DNA from: CAVWXT01 sp963759115
Lineage (GTDB): Bacteria; Planctomycetota; Planctomycetia; Pirellulales; Thermoguttaceae
Assembly: GCA_963759115.1 (NCBI GenBank)
Contig: CAVWXT010000003.1
Location: 150,169 to 214,168, forward strand
Length of the DNA stretch: 64,000 nt
Reading direction: 5' to 3'
Positions within the stretch are counted from its first letter, which is position 1. Every line of letters begins with the position of its first letter. The notes under the pieces are model-generated. The model did not search any database. It saw only the letters and a program-made list of their open reading frames with translations, and was not told the origin of the DNA. Positions 1 through 9,350 of this stretch are shown piece by piece. A program made the translations under genes and the position numbers.

Positions 1-1280
1 GCCCACCTGCGAGGCCCCCAAGGCGAAGCCCACCAGGGCCGACTCGCAGATCGGCATGTCGAGCACCCGCTGCGGGCCGTGGCGCTCGATCAGTCCCTTG
101 CAGGTCTTGAACGCCGAGCCGTAGATGCCCACGTCGAGCCCGAACAGGAACGCCTGCGGGTTGTTCTCCAGCAGGTAGTCCAAGGCCCGGCCGACCGCCT
201 CGCCGTTCTTCACCCGCGGCGTGCGGTAGGGCTTCACCGCCGGCGGCGGCGATTCGGCGAACACGGCCATGCGATTGTTCAACGGGTCGGGACGCCCGAC
301 CGCCATCGCCTGGGCCAACGCCGAGCGCACTTCTTCCTCGACCGCCCGCTCCATCGCCGCCACCGCCGCCTCCGACATGCCGCACAGTTCCAGGAGCTTT
401 TGCCGCGCGGCCGGCAGCGGGTCGCGGCGCCGCCACTCCTGCATCTTCTCGGCCGGCACGTAGTCGCCCTTGTCGTAGGCGGCGTGGCCGTGCAGCCGCA
501 GCGTCATGCACTCGAGAATCATCGGCAGCGACGAGGCCGTGCATCGTCTCCAAGCGCGTCGCACACCGACGTGTAGACTTCCCACGCGTCGGTGCCGTCG
601 ATCGTGCGGCCGGCGATGCCGTAGCCGTGCGCCCGATCGGAAAGCTGCCGGCAGTGGTATTGGAGGCTGGTCGGCGTGGAGAACGAGTAGTGGTTGTTCT
701 CGATCAGGAACAGCACCGGGACCTTTTGGACCGAGGCCAGGTTCAGCGATTCGTGAATTTCGCCGGTGCTGCTGCCGCCGTCGCCGATGACGGCCAGGCC
801 GAAGACGTCCTCGCCCTGCCGCCGCGCCGCCCAGGTGCCGCCCACCACCAGGCTGGGCATCTTGCCCAAGTGGCTGATCATCGGCAGCCGCCGGGCGGCG
901 GCGTCGCCGTGATGGGCGTTGCCCTCGCGGCCGTGCGTCGGACTCTCGGCGTTGGCCATGTACTGGCAGAACAACTGGTAGGGCGTGGCCCCGAGCAGCA
1001 AGTGGCCGGCGAAGTCGCGGTGCAAGAGCGAGACCACGTCGCGGCCGGGCCGCAGCGGCATCGTCATGCCCACCGCCGTGGCCTCGTTGCCGATGCTCAT
1101 CGTCACGGTGCCCTTGACGTAGCCCTTCTGGAACAATTCCAGCAGCCGCTCTTCCATGCGGCGGGAGAGGAACATCAGCGGATAGGCCGCGGCGTAGAAC
1201 TCGGGCTGCGAGAGCCGCTGCGGAAATCGCACCACTTCGGGGATGATCGGGCCGGCAGCGTCGATCCGCGACGTCGCCAT
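1..1280 (-). CDS. 2-oxoacid dehydrogenase E1, fused alpha-beta type (3' end outside window, one frameshift)
   Basis: This is the thiamine-diphosphate E1 component of a branched-chain 2-oxoacid or pyruvate dehydrogenase complex, which decarboxylates the 2-oxoacid and passes the acyl group to E2 lipoyl. Residues 1-250 are the alpha domain: MSIGNEATAVG, the HHGD stretch and the ThDP motif GDGGSSTGEIHESLN...ENN are all visible. The frame breaks near 520-560, then continues as LPMILECMTLRLHGHAAYDKG and runs straight into the start of the beta transketolase-like domain (PRVKNGEAVGRALDYLL, later DMPICESALVGFALG). This shows alpha and beta fused in one chain. The rest of beta lies beyond position 1. 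The start ATG at 1280 precedes typical N-terminal sequence. Which 2-oxoacid is used cannot be told from the sequence. Confidence 0.88.
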
Positions 1281-1422
1281 CGCTGCCCGGCAGCGATTTC
1301 ATCCGTGCGCCGCGCCGCACGTCGGCAGTCCGTCCGCGCCGGCCGGCCACCGACGCGCCGGCCTCCTGAATGTCCAAGTGGGAAGCCAATGAGCAGGGCC
1401 TTTCTATGCACCGATGGATAAC

Positions 1423-1447
1423 GAAGAAGGGGACAGCTCCCTTCTCC
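1423..1447. repeat. Half-copy of GGGGACAG palindromic repeat (family B)
   Basis: The sequence GAAGGGGACAGCTCCCTTC forms a small hairpin and shares the GGGGACAG core with the longer copies at 2541-2617, 26168-26249 and 48481-48565. It appears to be a solo arm of that family. Confidence 0.55.
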
Positions 1448-1596
1448 AACAGGCTCCCGACGGGCGGAATTGTAACGCTGGCCGCCAGCGGTGTCACGCC
1501 CAATTACCCAAGATTTACCGAGAATGCCAGGGATTTACAAAGCCCGAACATGACCGAGAATCCCCATCCCCCCAACACGCTCTACGGCGGTAGGAT

Positions 1597-1680
1597 GTAG
1601 AAGCGGCATCTTGCCGCTTCATGCCCAATTCCAAGAACAACGACTTGCAACGAGAGAACGCGGCAAGATGCCGCGTCTAC
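1597..1680. repeat. Palindromic repeat, family A (GCGGCATCTTGCCGC type)
   Basis: Two 24-base arms, 1597-1620 and 1657-1680, are related by inversion, and each contains its own small palindrome (core AAGCGGCATCTTGCCGCTT and its counterpart). A second copy lies at 54243-54325. It behaves like a REP or small MITE-type dispersed element between genes. Confidence 0.8.
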
Positions 1681-1708
1681 TTGGCCCGTGAACGGTTACC
1701 CATCCTTC

Positions 1709-3041
1709 CTACACGCTCTCTCCGGCCAGCCAGCCGGTGCTGAAGGCGGCTTGAAAGTTGTAGCCGCCCACCGGCCCGTTGAGATCGAGCAATTCGCCGG
1801 CGAAGTAGAGATTGGGCACGATTCGGCTCTGCATGGTCCGCGAATCGACTTCCTCCAGCGAAACCCCGCCGGCAGTCACTTCGGCCTTGCGAAATCCCAT
1901 CGTGCCGGCCACGGGAATGTCGAGCCGCTTGACAGCCTGCACCAGCCGGCGGCGCTCGGCCTTCGAGAACTCGGCGGCCGGCCGGTCCGGCGGCATTTCG
2001 GCCAGCAGCGATCAGCGTTTCGCCCACGCGATGCGGCAGCCAGCGATCCAACAGCGCGGCCACTCGCCTCTTGCCGGCCGCATGGCTTTCGCCGGCCAGC
2101 AGCGCGTCGAGTTCTTCTTCGCTCATGTCCGGCAACAGATCGCACCGCAGCAGGAGCGTGCCGGGATGCGGATGCCCGCTGACGCAGTGGCTCACGTCCA
2201 TGATCGCCGGCCCCGAAAGCCCGAAATGCGCGAACAACATGGCGCCCCGACGGCTGGCCAGACAGTGCCGCCTTTCCATCTCCGCTAGGGCCGCCCGGAT
2301 CGACCACTCGCACGTACGACGTCCGGCAGCGTGATTCCCTGAAGGGCCAACACCCACGGCGCATGCTCGTGATCGGCACCAGGGCCGTGTGCGGCGTAAC
2401 GATGCGATGCCCCAGGGCGGCCGCCCAGCGGTATCCGTCGCCGGTGGTGCCGCAGGCCGGATACGATTGCCCGCCGGTGGCCAGCACGACCTTCTCGGCT
2501 TCGAGCCGTCGCTGCGGCGTGATCAGTTGAAAGCCCGCAGAGGAAAAGGGGACAGGTCCAATTTGTGCGAAGCACCCTCCGGGCCGTTCCGGCAAATTGG
2601 ACCTGTCCCCTTTTCCTCCTCCCGGTACGAGATCCGTCAGCGGCTCGCTCGTCGCCAGCGTGCAGCCGCTCCGTCGCAGCACGGCGCAGCAGCGCGGCCC
2701 GCACGTCGGAGGCCCGATCGCTGCGAGGAAACACCTTGCCGCCCGGTTCGATCTTGCGTCGGCACGCCTTCGGCCTCGAAGAGTTCGACGACTTGCTGCG
2801 GGCCAAGGGCCGCCAGGGCGGAGTGCAGAAAGCGGCCGGCGGGACCAAAGGCCTCGACGATGCCGCGGGCGTCGGTGGCGTGGGTCAGGTTGCAGCGGGT
2901 CCCGCCGGAGAGGAGGATTTTGACGCCCGGCTCGCGGTTCTTCTCCAGCAGGATAGTCCTTCGTCCGCGCTCGGCCGCCCGCGTGGCCGCCATCAGCCCC
3001 GCCGGTCCCCCGCCCATGATTGCCACGTCCCAGTCCGCCAT
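1709..3041 (-). CDS. BaiN/HI0933-family NAD(P)/FAD-dependent oxidoreductase (frameshifted, repeat-inserted)
   Basis: This is a flavoprotein of the HI0933/BaiN family (aminoacetone oxidase-like); its substrate in bacteria is mostly unknown. From the ATG at 3041 the N-terminus shows a Rossmann motif (GGGPAGLMAATRAAERG) and the family signature VKILLSGGTRCNLTH. Further on come VVLATGGQSYP and TTGDGY. The C-terminus ends with AGELLDLNGPVGGYNFQAAF, the FAD-binding closure. The frame breaks at about 2750, 2340-2380, 2290 and 2000-2040, with family sequence on both sides each time. A 77-base palindrome (2541-2617) sits inside the gene and is read through in frame, adding about 28 residues before FQLITPQRRLE. 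The frameshifts are probably sequencing errors. The inserted palindrome is likely real. Confidence 0.88.
2541..2617. repeat. Palindromic repeat, family B, inside flavoprotein gene
   Basis: Perfect 25-base inverted arms lie at 2541-2565 and 2593-2617 with a 27-base spacer. The arm core is GGGGACAGGTCCAATTTG. The element lies within coding sequence, and the host frame is open through it with native-looking sequence on both sides. Copies with the same core are at 26168-26249 and 48481-48565. Confidence 0.9.
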
Positions 3042-3113
3042 GCTGCCATCGTACCGGGCGGGCGGAGGTGCGGGAAGACGCTATCCAAGGCCAATCAGTT
3101 TTCCCAAAGCCGG

Positions 3114-3186
3114 CTGTAGGAGGCGACTCCAGTCGCCGATTTCCGGTTGTTCTCAAGCAATCGGCGACAGGAGTCGCCTCCCACAG
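3114..3186. repeat. Palindromic repeat, family C (GGAGGCGACTCC type)
   Basis: Inverted arms with core GGAGGCGACTCCAGTCGCC lie at both ends of a 73-base element between the flavoprotein and the beta-helix gene. A second copy is at 16347-16419. This is a dispersed hairpin element with no coding potential. Confidence 0.85.
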
Positions 3187-3373
3187 TGAATAACTGATCG
3201 GCCCTGAGACGCTATCCACGTCCGCACCGAGCGGAAATTGTAGTCCCTTCGCGTTCTTGCCGTCGGTGGCGGCGTGTGTTACACTCGCGGCAGTGCCCCT
3301 CGGTCGTCACACCTTTCCTGCCCACCTTTCTTGCCTGCCGGAGGTACTCGTGAGAGTCCTATTCTCGATCAGC

Positions 3374-5394
3374 ATGAAGCCGGTCTGGATGGCTTGCGCG
3401 ATCGTTGCAATTGTTGTCGCCGTGCAAAGATCGGTCCCAAGAGAACCTTAGCGCAGGAAGCACGGGCAAATGCACCGACACCGGACACGACCTACTACGT
3501 CGATTTTGCGGACGGCCGAGACCAGAACGACGGCCGCTCGGCCCGCTCTGCCTTCCAGCACTGCCCGGGCGATGCTGAAGCCGCCGGAAACGCCAAGAGC
3601 ATCAAGCTCATGCCTGGAGACAAAGTCATTTTCAAGGGCGGCGTGGACTACCGCGGCACGGTCACTGTTGCCTGGTCGGGCGAGGACGGGAAACCCATCG
3701 TCTACGACGGCAACACCGACGGCAAGTTCGGCCAGGGCAAGGCGATCATCCAAGGCGGCGAACCCGTTACGGGATGGAAGAAGGTCGCTTCTGCGGGCGA
3801 AGTTGAGGGAAATCCCCATTGGCAGAACCTCTACTTCACCTACCTGGACGGCAGCCGCACCTTCTTCAACTTCAGTCTCTTCGAGGGCGACAACTACATG
3901 GCCGCCGCGCAGGACCCGAAACTGGACGGTCCTTACTTCTTTGACCGAGTCGAGTCGTACCGAATTGCCAAGGCGGCCGACGGGAAATCGCTGACCGATC
4001 CCGACTACTTCACTTCTGCCGACCCCAACGCGTACGCGGGCGCCTATTTGTCGATGCACATCGAGCCCAACTACATCTGTTGTCAGTCGATCACCGGTTA
4101 CCTTCCCGCCGAGCACACCGTGATCTACAAGCCGCACGAACAACGGATGGCCGGCGGCCGGAACCGGCGTCAGCACTACGCGCTGATGAACAGCCTGGCG
4201 ATCCTCACCAGACCCGGCGAGTATTACCTCGACGAAAAGAACGCCAAGGACGGCAAGGTGCGACTGGTGGTGTGGCCGCACAAGCCGGGCGCCGGCGGGC
4301 CGGAGAACGTGACCATCAGCACCCGCAAATACGGGTTCTTCATCCCCAACACCAGTTACGCCGTCATCGACGGGTTCAAGATTTGCCAGCACGGCGGCGA
4401 TCCCCGGTCGGCCGGCATTATGAAACCGCCCGGGCCCTATAGCAAAGGCCTGGTGATCCGCAACAACGAGGTCTATCGCGGCTGGCCGACCCCGATGGTC
4501 AACATGACCACGTCGTTGGACATCCAGGGGGCCATCACGCTGCGCAACGTCTCTCATAGCCTCGTGGAACGCAACACGCTCTACGAGAACCGCCGCCTGG
4601 GGATTCTAGCCGTGGCGCTGGACGATTCCGTCTGCCAGTACAACTATCTCCGCCGCAACGGTTCGACCGCCATATCGTTCCACACCTGCAAGAATTCCAA
4701 GATTCTGTACAACGTCATCTGGGACAATCTGGGCATTCACGCCAACGGGGTGAGCTGCTACCTCGGCTGCGACGGCATGTTGGTGGAGGGCAACGAAGTC
4801 TATAACTCGAACGACTGCTTCACCACCGACAGCAGCAGCAACATCACCATCCGCCGCAACATCTTCGACGCCCACGGCATGGAAGCGCCCATCGCCATCT
4901 GGACGGCGCGGCGCCCCGTGAAGAACATCACCATCGAGAATAACGTGCTGTTGCGGGCCGGCACCGGCTGGAAGGGCGGCATCTACGAATCGGCCGGCGC
5001 GGAGAATTGCATTATCAGGAACAACATCATCGACGGGCTTTCCTGCACCCGCCGCGGCATCCGCGGCGAGATGAGCCACAACCTCTGGACCTCCAAGGGG
5101 CGAGACTACCAGGGAGAGAAACCGGGCGACCTCTTTGAATCGGACTTACGCAAGATCTTCGTGGATCCCGACCATCACGATTACCGCCTGAAGCCGGGCA
5201 GCCCGGCCATCGACGCCGGCACCCAAACCGAGAGCAAGGAAGACATCGCCGGCACGGCGGTCCCGCAGGGCGCCAAGCCGGACATCGGCGCCTATGAGTT
5301 TGTGCCCGACGGCCCGCGCTACCGGCCGGGACACGCGGGGAGCCTTGCGCCGCCGATACGGCCTTCGCCTCCGGCGACGGTGCCCTCGCACTGA
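3374..5394 (+). CDS. Secreted right-handed beta-helix protein (pectate-lyase-like fold)
   Basis: This is a probable exported carbohydrate-binding or carbohydrate-cleaving protein of the parallel beta-helix class. The mature part begins with TTYYVDFADGRDQNDGRS, the usual entry to DUF1565-like beta-helix proteins. The body has many short strand-turn repeats such as VIRNNEVYRG, LVERNTLYENRRLG, MLVEGNEVYNSNDCF, ITIENNVLL and CIIRNNIIDGL. It ends with SPAIDAG and PDIGAYEF, common at the C-terminus of this group. The best N-terminus is the ATG at 3374, which encodes a signal peptide (MKPVWMACAIVAIVVAV). That reading is one frame off the body, so a base is missing or extra near 3420-3450. No catalytic residues can be assigned, so the substrate is unknown. 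Confidence 0.8.
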
Positions 5395-5963
5395 ATGGCC
5401 TTGCGTGATCCGGGGAGAGAAGGTCGTCGGGGTGGCAGGTTCGCGCGGGCACCGGAACTTCCCGCTGGAAAGTGCCAAAATTCGGTCCTTTTCCGGCGTG
5501 TGTCACGCGTGACGACTTCTTGGGACTGCTGGTCACATTCCTTCGGCAGGCACGCCCGCCAGTGCGCGGCGGTGTGCGCCACCGAAGCACGTTGGGGCTG
5601 GGCCGAAATTACCAGAGGGCTATCGTACCGCGCGCAAACGGCGTCGCGCAGCGAACAGGAACTTCCGTCTGTCAGGGGGCGACTTTGCTTTGACTGTGTT
5701 TCATTTGCGTCCATTATTCGCGAATTTTCAGTGCTTTCATTTCCGAGATGGTGATCTCGGGGTGGCGGAGACCCTTCTGCAAGAGCCGAGTGGGCGCGTT
5801 GAAAAGACAACACCGAAGTGACGGCGCGGTAACTGAGGAATCTTCAACGGGTCTCGTTTCACAGTCGCTTTTCTCCTACTTTTTGGGGGGATTGATTTCT
5901 CCGAGGGGCTTTAGATAATGGAGACAAGCTGGTCAGCATCCGGTTCTACTAGGGAGCATTAAA
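5395..5963. other. Intergenic region, no gene recognised
   Basis: There are 569 bases between two secreted-protein genes. Open frames here are short and show no recognisable protein sequence. The only clear signal is at the 3' end, a GGGAG ribosome binding site just before the ATG at 5964. The promoter of the PEP-CTERM gene must lie here but was not located. Confidence 0.5.
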
Positions 5964-8878
5964 ATGAGTCGATTCTCGGACGGCCGCGCCGCAACGCCAA
6001 GGCGATCCAAGTCGTTTTGGTTGACACTGCTCGCCACAGTTTCTGTCGCCGCCTCGGTCCCATCGGCCCGCGCGGCCATCACGCCAGGAGGCGATGTTTC
6101 TCCCTCCGATCCGTCAACGTGGGATTACTATTCTACGGATGCCTACATTGGAAATACTGCCAACGGCACACTCACTCTCGATGCCGGCAACGGAATCAGT
6201 TCACACCTCGGCTACATCGGGTACGAGAGTGCTGCAATCGGCGCCGTGAACATCAGCGGCACGAATTCGAGCTGGAGGACTTATGGAATTTGTGTCGGTG
6301 GTTCTGGCAATGGTACGCTGTCGCTTGCCGGTGGCGGTCGCCTCACGATGGGGATCAACCATGAAAACAACTCCAGCTACATCGGCTACAATCCTGGGTC
6401 CACGGGACTGGTAAGTGTGGACGGCCCCGGCTCGACCTTGACCAACGAGATTGACCTCTATGTGGGCAACTCTGGCAGCGGGACGATCTCGGTCACAAAC
6501 GGCGGCAGGATCAACAGCGCTCTTAATACCCTCGGCTGCGACATCTATATCGGCTACGGCTCGGGATCCAATGGCGCGGTCACGGTGGACGGGGCCAGTT
6601 CGACATGGAGAGGTTATGGCACGTTCCGTGTTGGCTGGTCGGGCAACGGAACGCTCTCCATTACCAACGGCGCCAGCGTCAACGCGTCGGAAACGTGGGT
6701 CGGCGTAAACTCTGGTTCTACGGGATTGATCGACTTCGGCGCAAACGGTGGAACGCTGACAACCGGCTCGCTTTATGCATCGCCAACGCAACTCACGGGT
6801 ACCGGTACGATCGTCGCTAACGGACTCGTCAGCGACGTGGACCTGAGATTCGATTCGACCCACGGTTTGCAACAGACGATTTCATGGCAGCAATCGGGCC
6901 AGAACATCACTCTTAACTTGAATAAGACCGGCACCGCAGGCGCTCTTGGCGCAGGATGGAAAGGCGCGGGTTCTCTCAGCATTCGAGACGGGGTTACGGT
7001 GAGCTCCTCTAATGCCTATCTTGGTTATGGAAGCGGTTCAACGGGCGTGGCGACAGTCTCCGGCAGTGGCTCGGTCTGGAACGTTAAGAGCGTTAATGAA
7101 GGTCTCTTCCACGTCGGCAACCGCGGCAACGGCACCCTTTCGATCACCAATGGCGGTCGCGTTGGTTGCACCTCCGTCTACAGCTATATCGGCAACTTTG
7201 CGGGCTCAAGCGGCGCTGTCACGGTGGACGGGGCCGGATCGACTTGGAACAGCGATCGGCCTATTTATGTGGGCAATTCCGGCAACGGAACGCTCTCCAT
7301 TACCAACGGCGCCAGCGTCAACGCCGCGGAAACGTGCGTCGGCATGAACTCCGGTTCTACGGGAAGCATCGACTTCGGCCCAAACGGTGGAACGCTGACA
7401 ACCGGGTCGCTTCTTGCGTCGACAACCCAACTAACGGGCACCGGCACGATCATCGCCACGGGACTCGTCAGCGACATCAACCTTAAATTTGATGCCAGCC
7501 ACGGCCTGGAGCAGGTGATCCCACTCCAACAGCCGGGCCAAAACATCACGCTCCGCCTTGATGCGACTGGCATGACAGCCACTCTTGGTGCGGGCTGGAA
7601 AGGCCAGGGTTCTCTCGCCATCCAGGATGGAATTGCCGTAAAGTCCTCTGATAGTTATCTCGGCTGGGCGAGCGGTTCAACAGGCGCAGCGACAGTCTCC
7701 GGCAGCGGTTCGACCTGGGATGTGCATTATGGCTCTTTTGATATTGGCCATGGGGGCAGCGGAACGCTCTTGATCACTCATGGCGGAACCGTAACTTTTG
7801 GCTATCAAGGCAATCAGTGCCGTATTGGCGCCCTTCCCGGCGCGAACGGCGCCGTCGTCGTCAATGGTGTCGGTTCACAATTCAACGTCGGTCCCAGTGC
7901 CTTTGCTTTTGTTGGCGGTGGAGGCAGCGGGACGCTTTCGATCATCAACGGCGGCAGCGCTAGCGGTCCCATTTACATTGGCTATGATGCCGGCTCAAAG
8001 GGCGTAGTCACGGTGGACGGCCCCGGCTCGAACTGGAGCAGCTCTTCCCTGTTGGTCGGCTCGCAAGGCAGCGGGACGCTGTCGATCAGTGGCGGCGGTA
8101 CTGTCGCGGCGACCGGTGTCTCCGTCGGAAACAGCCCGTCGCTCTTGGCCATCGACGTCGGCCGCGGCAGTTCACTAGTGGCTGCTGCCGGTACGGGGGG
8201 GATCGTAAACAACGGATCAATTCGAATCCTGGCTGGAGCTGGTGTCCCCGCCGACGGCACGCAATACTCGCCCATCTCCGCGTCAACGTGGAGCGGCATC
8301 GGTACCTATCAGCCTGTCGGCGGAACTTGGGACGCAACAAACCACAAATTCACTGCGTCCAGCGTGAACCCAGGCACATCTGGCTCGGCAGTCAGTCTGA
8401 ACTTGGCATGCGAGCAACGCGCGCTTGTGAGCGACATCGGAACCGATAAGACCGGGTGGGTCGTCGGCGCGAGTTTCCTCTCGGCGGCAACTGAAACGGA
8501 CATGACATTCACGGCCACGCCCATCACCGACACGGTCCTCGACGCCTTGACTCGCACTGCCGGCCGCAATCAAGAAATCATGAGCGGCTGGATCTTCTCG
8601 ACGGTCGGCTACGACGCGAGTTCGGACAAGCCAATCTATCTTTCGTTCGACGTCGGCACGACCATCCGAAGGACGATTTCGAGATCTGGCACTACGACGG
8701 GACCATTTGGACGGAGTTCGTTCCGATCAATTTGACGTACGACGGCACGTACCTGAGTTTCACCACGACGGGTCTCAGTGGCTACGCCATAACGGCCGTT
8801 CCCGAGCCAGGCACGTTCGCTTTGTTGTCTGCCGGTCTGATCGGCCTGTTGACTTACGCGTGGCGGAAACGGAAGTAG
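5964..8878 (+). CDS. PEP-CTERM-anchored repeat surface protein (one frameshift near the 3' end)
   Basis: This is a large secreted protein of about 970 residues. It has a signal peptide (hydrophobic FWLTLLATVSVAASV, cut near ARA) and a Gly/Ser/Thr/Asn-rich body of autotransporter-like strand repeats: NGTLSITNGASVN, YIGYGSGS and VTVDGxGSTW recur throughout. A long unit of 213 residues is present twice. The frame breaks near 8660-8675. The next frame gives a tail ending TAVPEPGTFALLSAGLIGLL and a basic TYAWRKRK, the PEP-CTERM sorting signal (motif, helix, arginine cluster) recognised by exosortase. It probably lies on the cell surface or in a matrix. GGGAG at about 5950 supports the start. No enzymatic domain was seen. 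Confidence 0.88.
6545..7719 (+). repeat. 639-base direct repeat, two copies, in the PEP-CTERM gene
   Basis: Matching landmarks recur at a constant offset of 639 bases: 6573/7212, 6642/7281, 6742/7381, 6822/7461, 6951/7590 and 7032/7671. Because 639 is a multiple of three (213 codons), the duplication keeps the frame. Similarity starts near 6545/7184 and fades after about 7080/7719. This indicates an in-frame internal duplication. Confidence 0.9.
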
Positions 8879-9350
8879 CTAGCTGTTTATCCCATCAAAC
8901 CACCGCTTGGGAACGCGGAAGCACGGGTAGCCTGTTTCGATCACATCGTCCGGTTGTCGAACCGCCATTTGTTGCGCAGTCGGTCGCCCCCACCGACGCG
9001 CACAGCGCCGCCGACCACCGTCCTAAAATATCTTCGTTTTGCAGCACCCAACGGACTGCTCGCCGTTTTGGCTGATTTCCCGGCAGGGAGACTCCGAGAT
9101 CGCCGTCTCGGATTCAAGTCGTTGGAAAGCCGTCGGAAGTGAGGTTTCCAGCACCGGCTGGCCGCATTGGGCGGGGCCAAGGCCAACCACCCGCTCAAAG
9201 CATGACGGGCGCACGTTTAGTACGGCCATCGTCAATTGGGCGGCGGCCGTGCCGCGAGCGGCCCATTTCCGACGACAACGGGCCTGGGCTCTGATGACTT
9301 CGCACAAGTGGCGGCAAGCGGCCGCGCCGCAGAAAACTCGCGCTGGTCCG
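8879..9350. other. Intergenic region, no gene recognised
   Basis: There are 472 bases between the convergent PEP-CTERM and acyl-CoA synthetase genes. No protein family, RNA gene or strong hairpin was recognised. It probably contains the two transcription ends. Confidence 0.5.

Larger units (their letters stand above)
1281..1708. other. Intergenic region without a supported gene
   Basis: No convincing gene lies between the E1 gene and the flavoprotein gene. The stretch holds a short palindrome at 1423-1447 (half-copy of the GGGGACAG family) and a full palindromic repeat at 1597-1680. The short open frames here look like read-through of these repeats. Confidence 0.6.

Noticed and set aside
2389..3189. 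Plus-strand frames opposite the flavoprotein
   Set aside because: They are shadow frames; the minus strand carries FAD-binding motifs.
8707..9075. Plus-strand frame after the PEP-CTERM gene
   Set aside because: Its first part is an out-of-frame reading of the PEP-CTERM tail, and the rest has no recognisable sequence.
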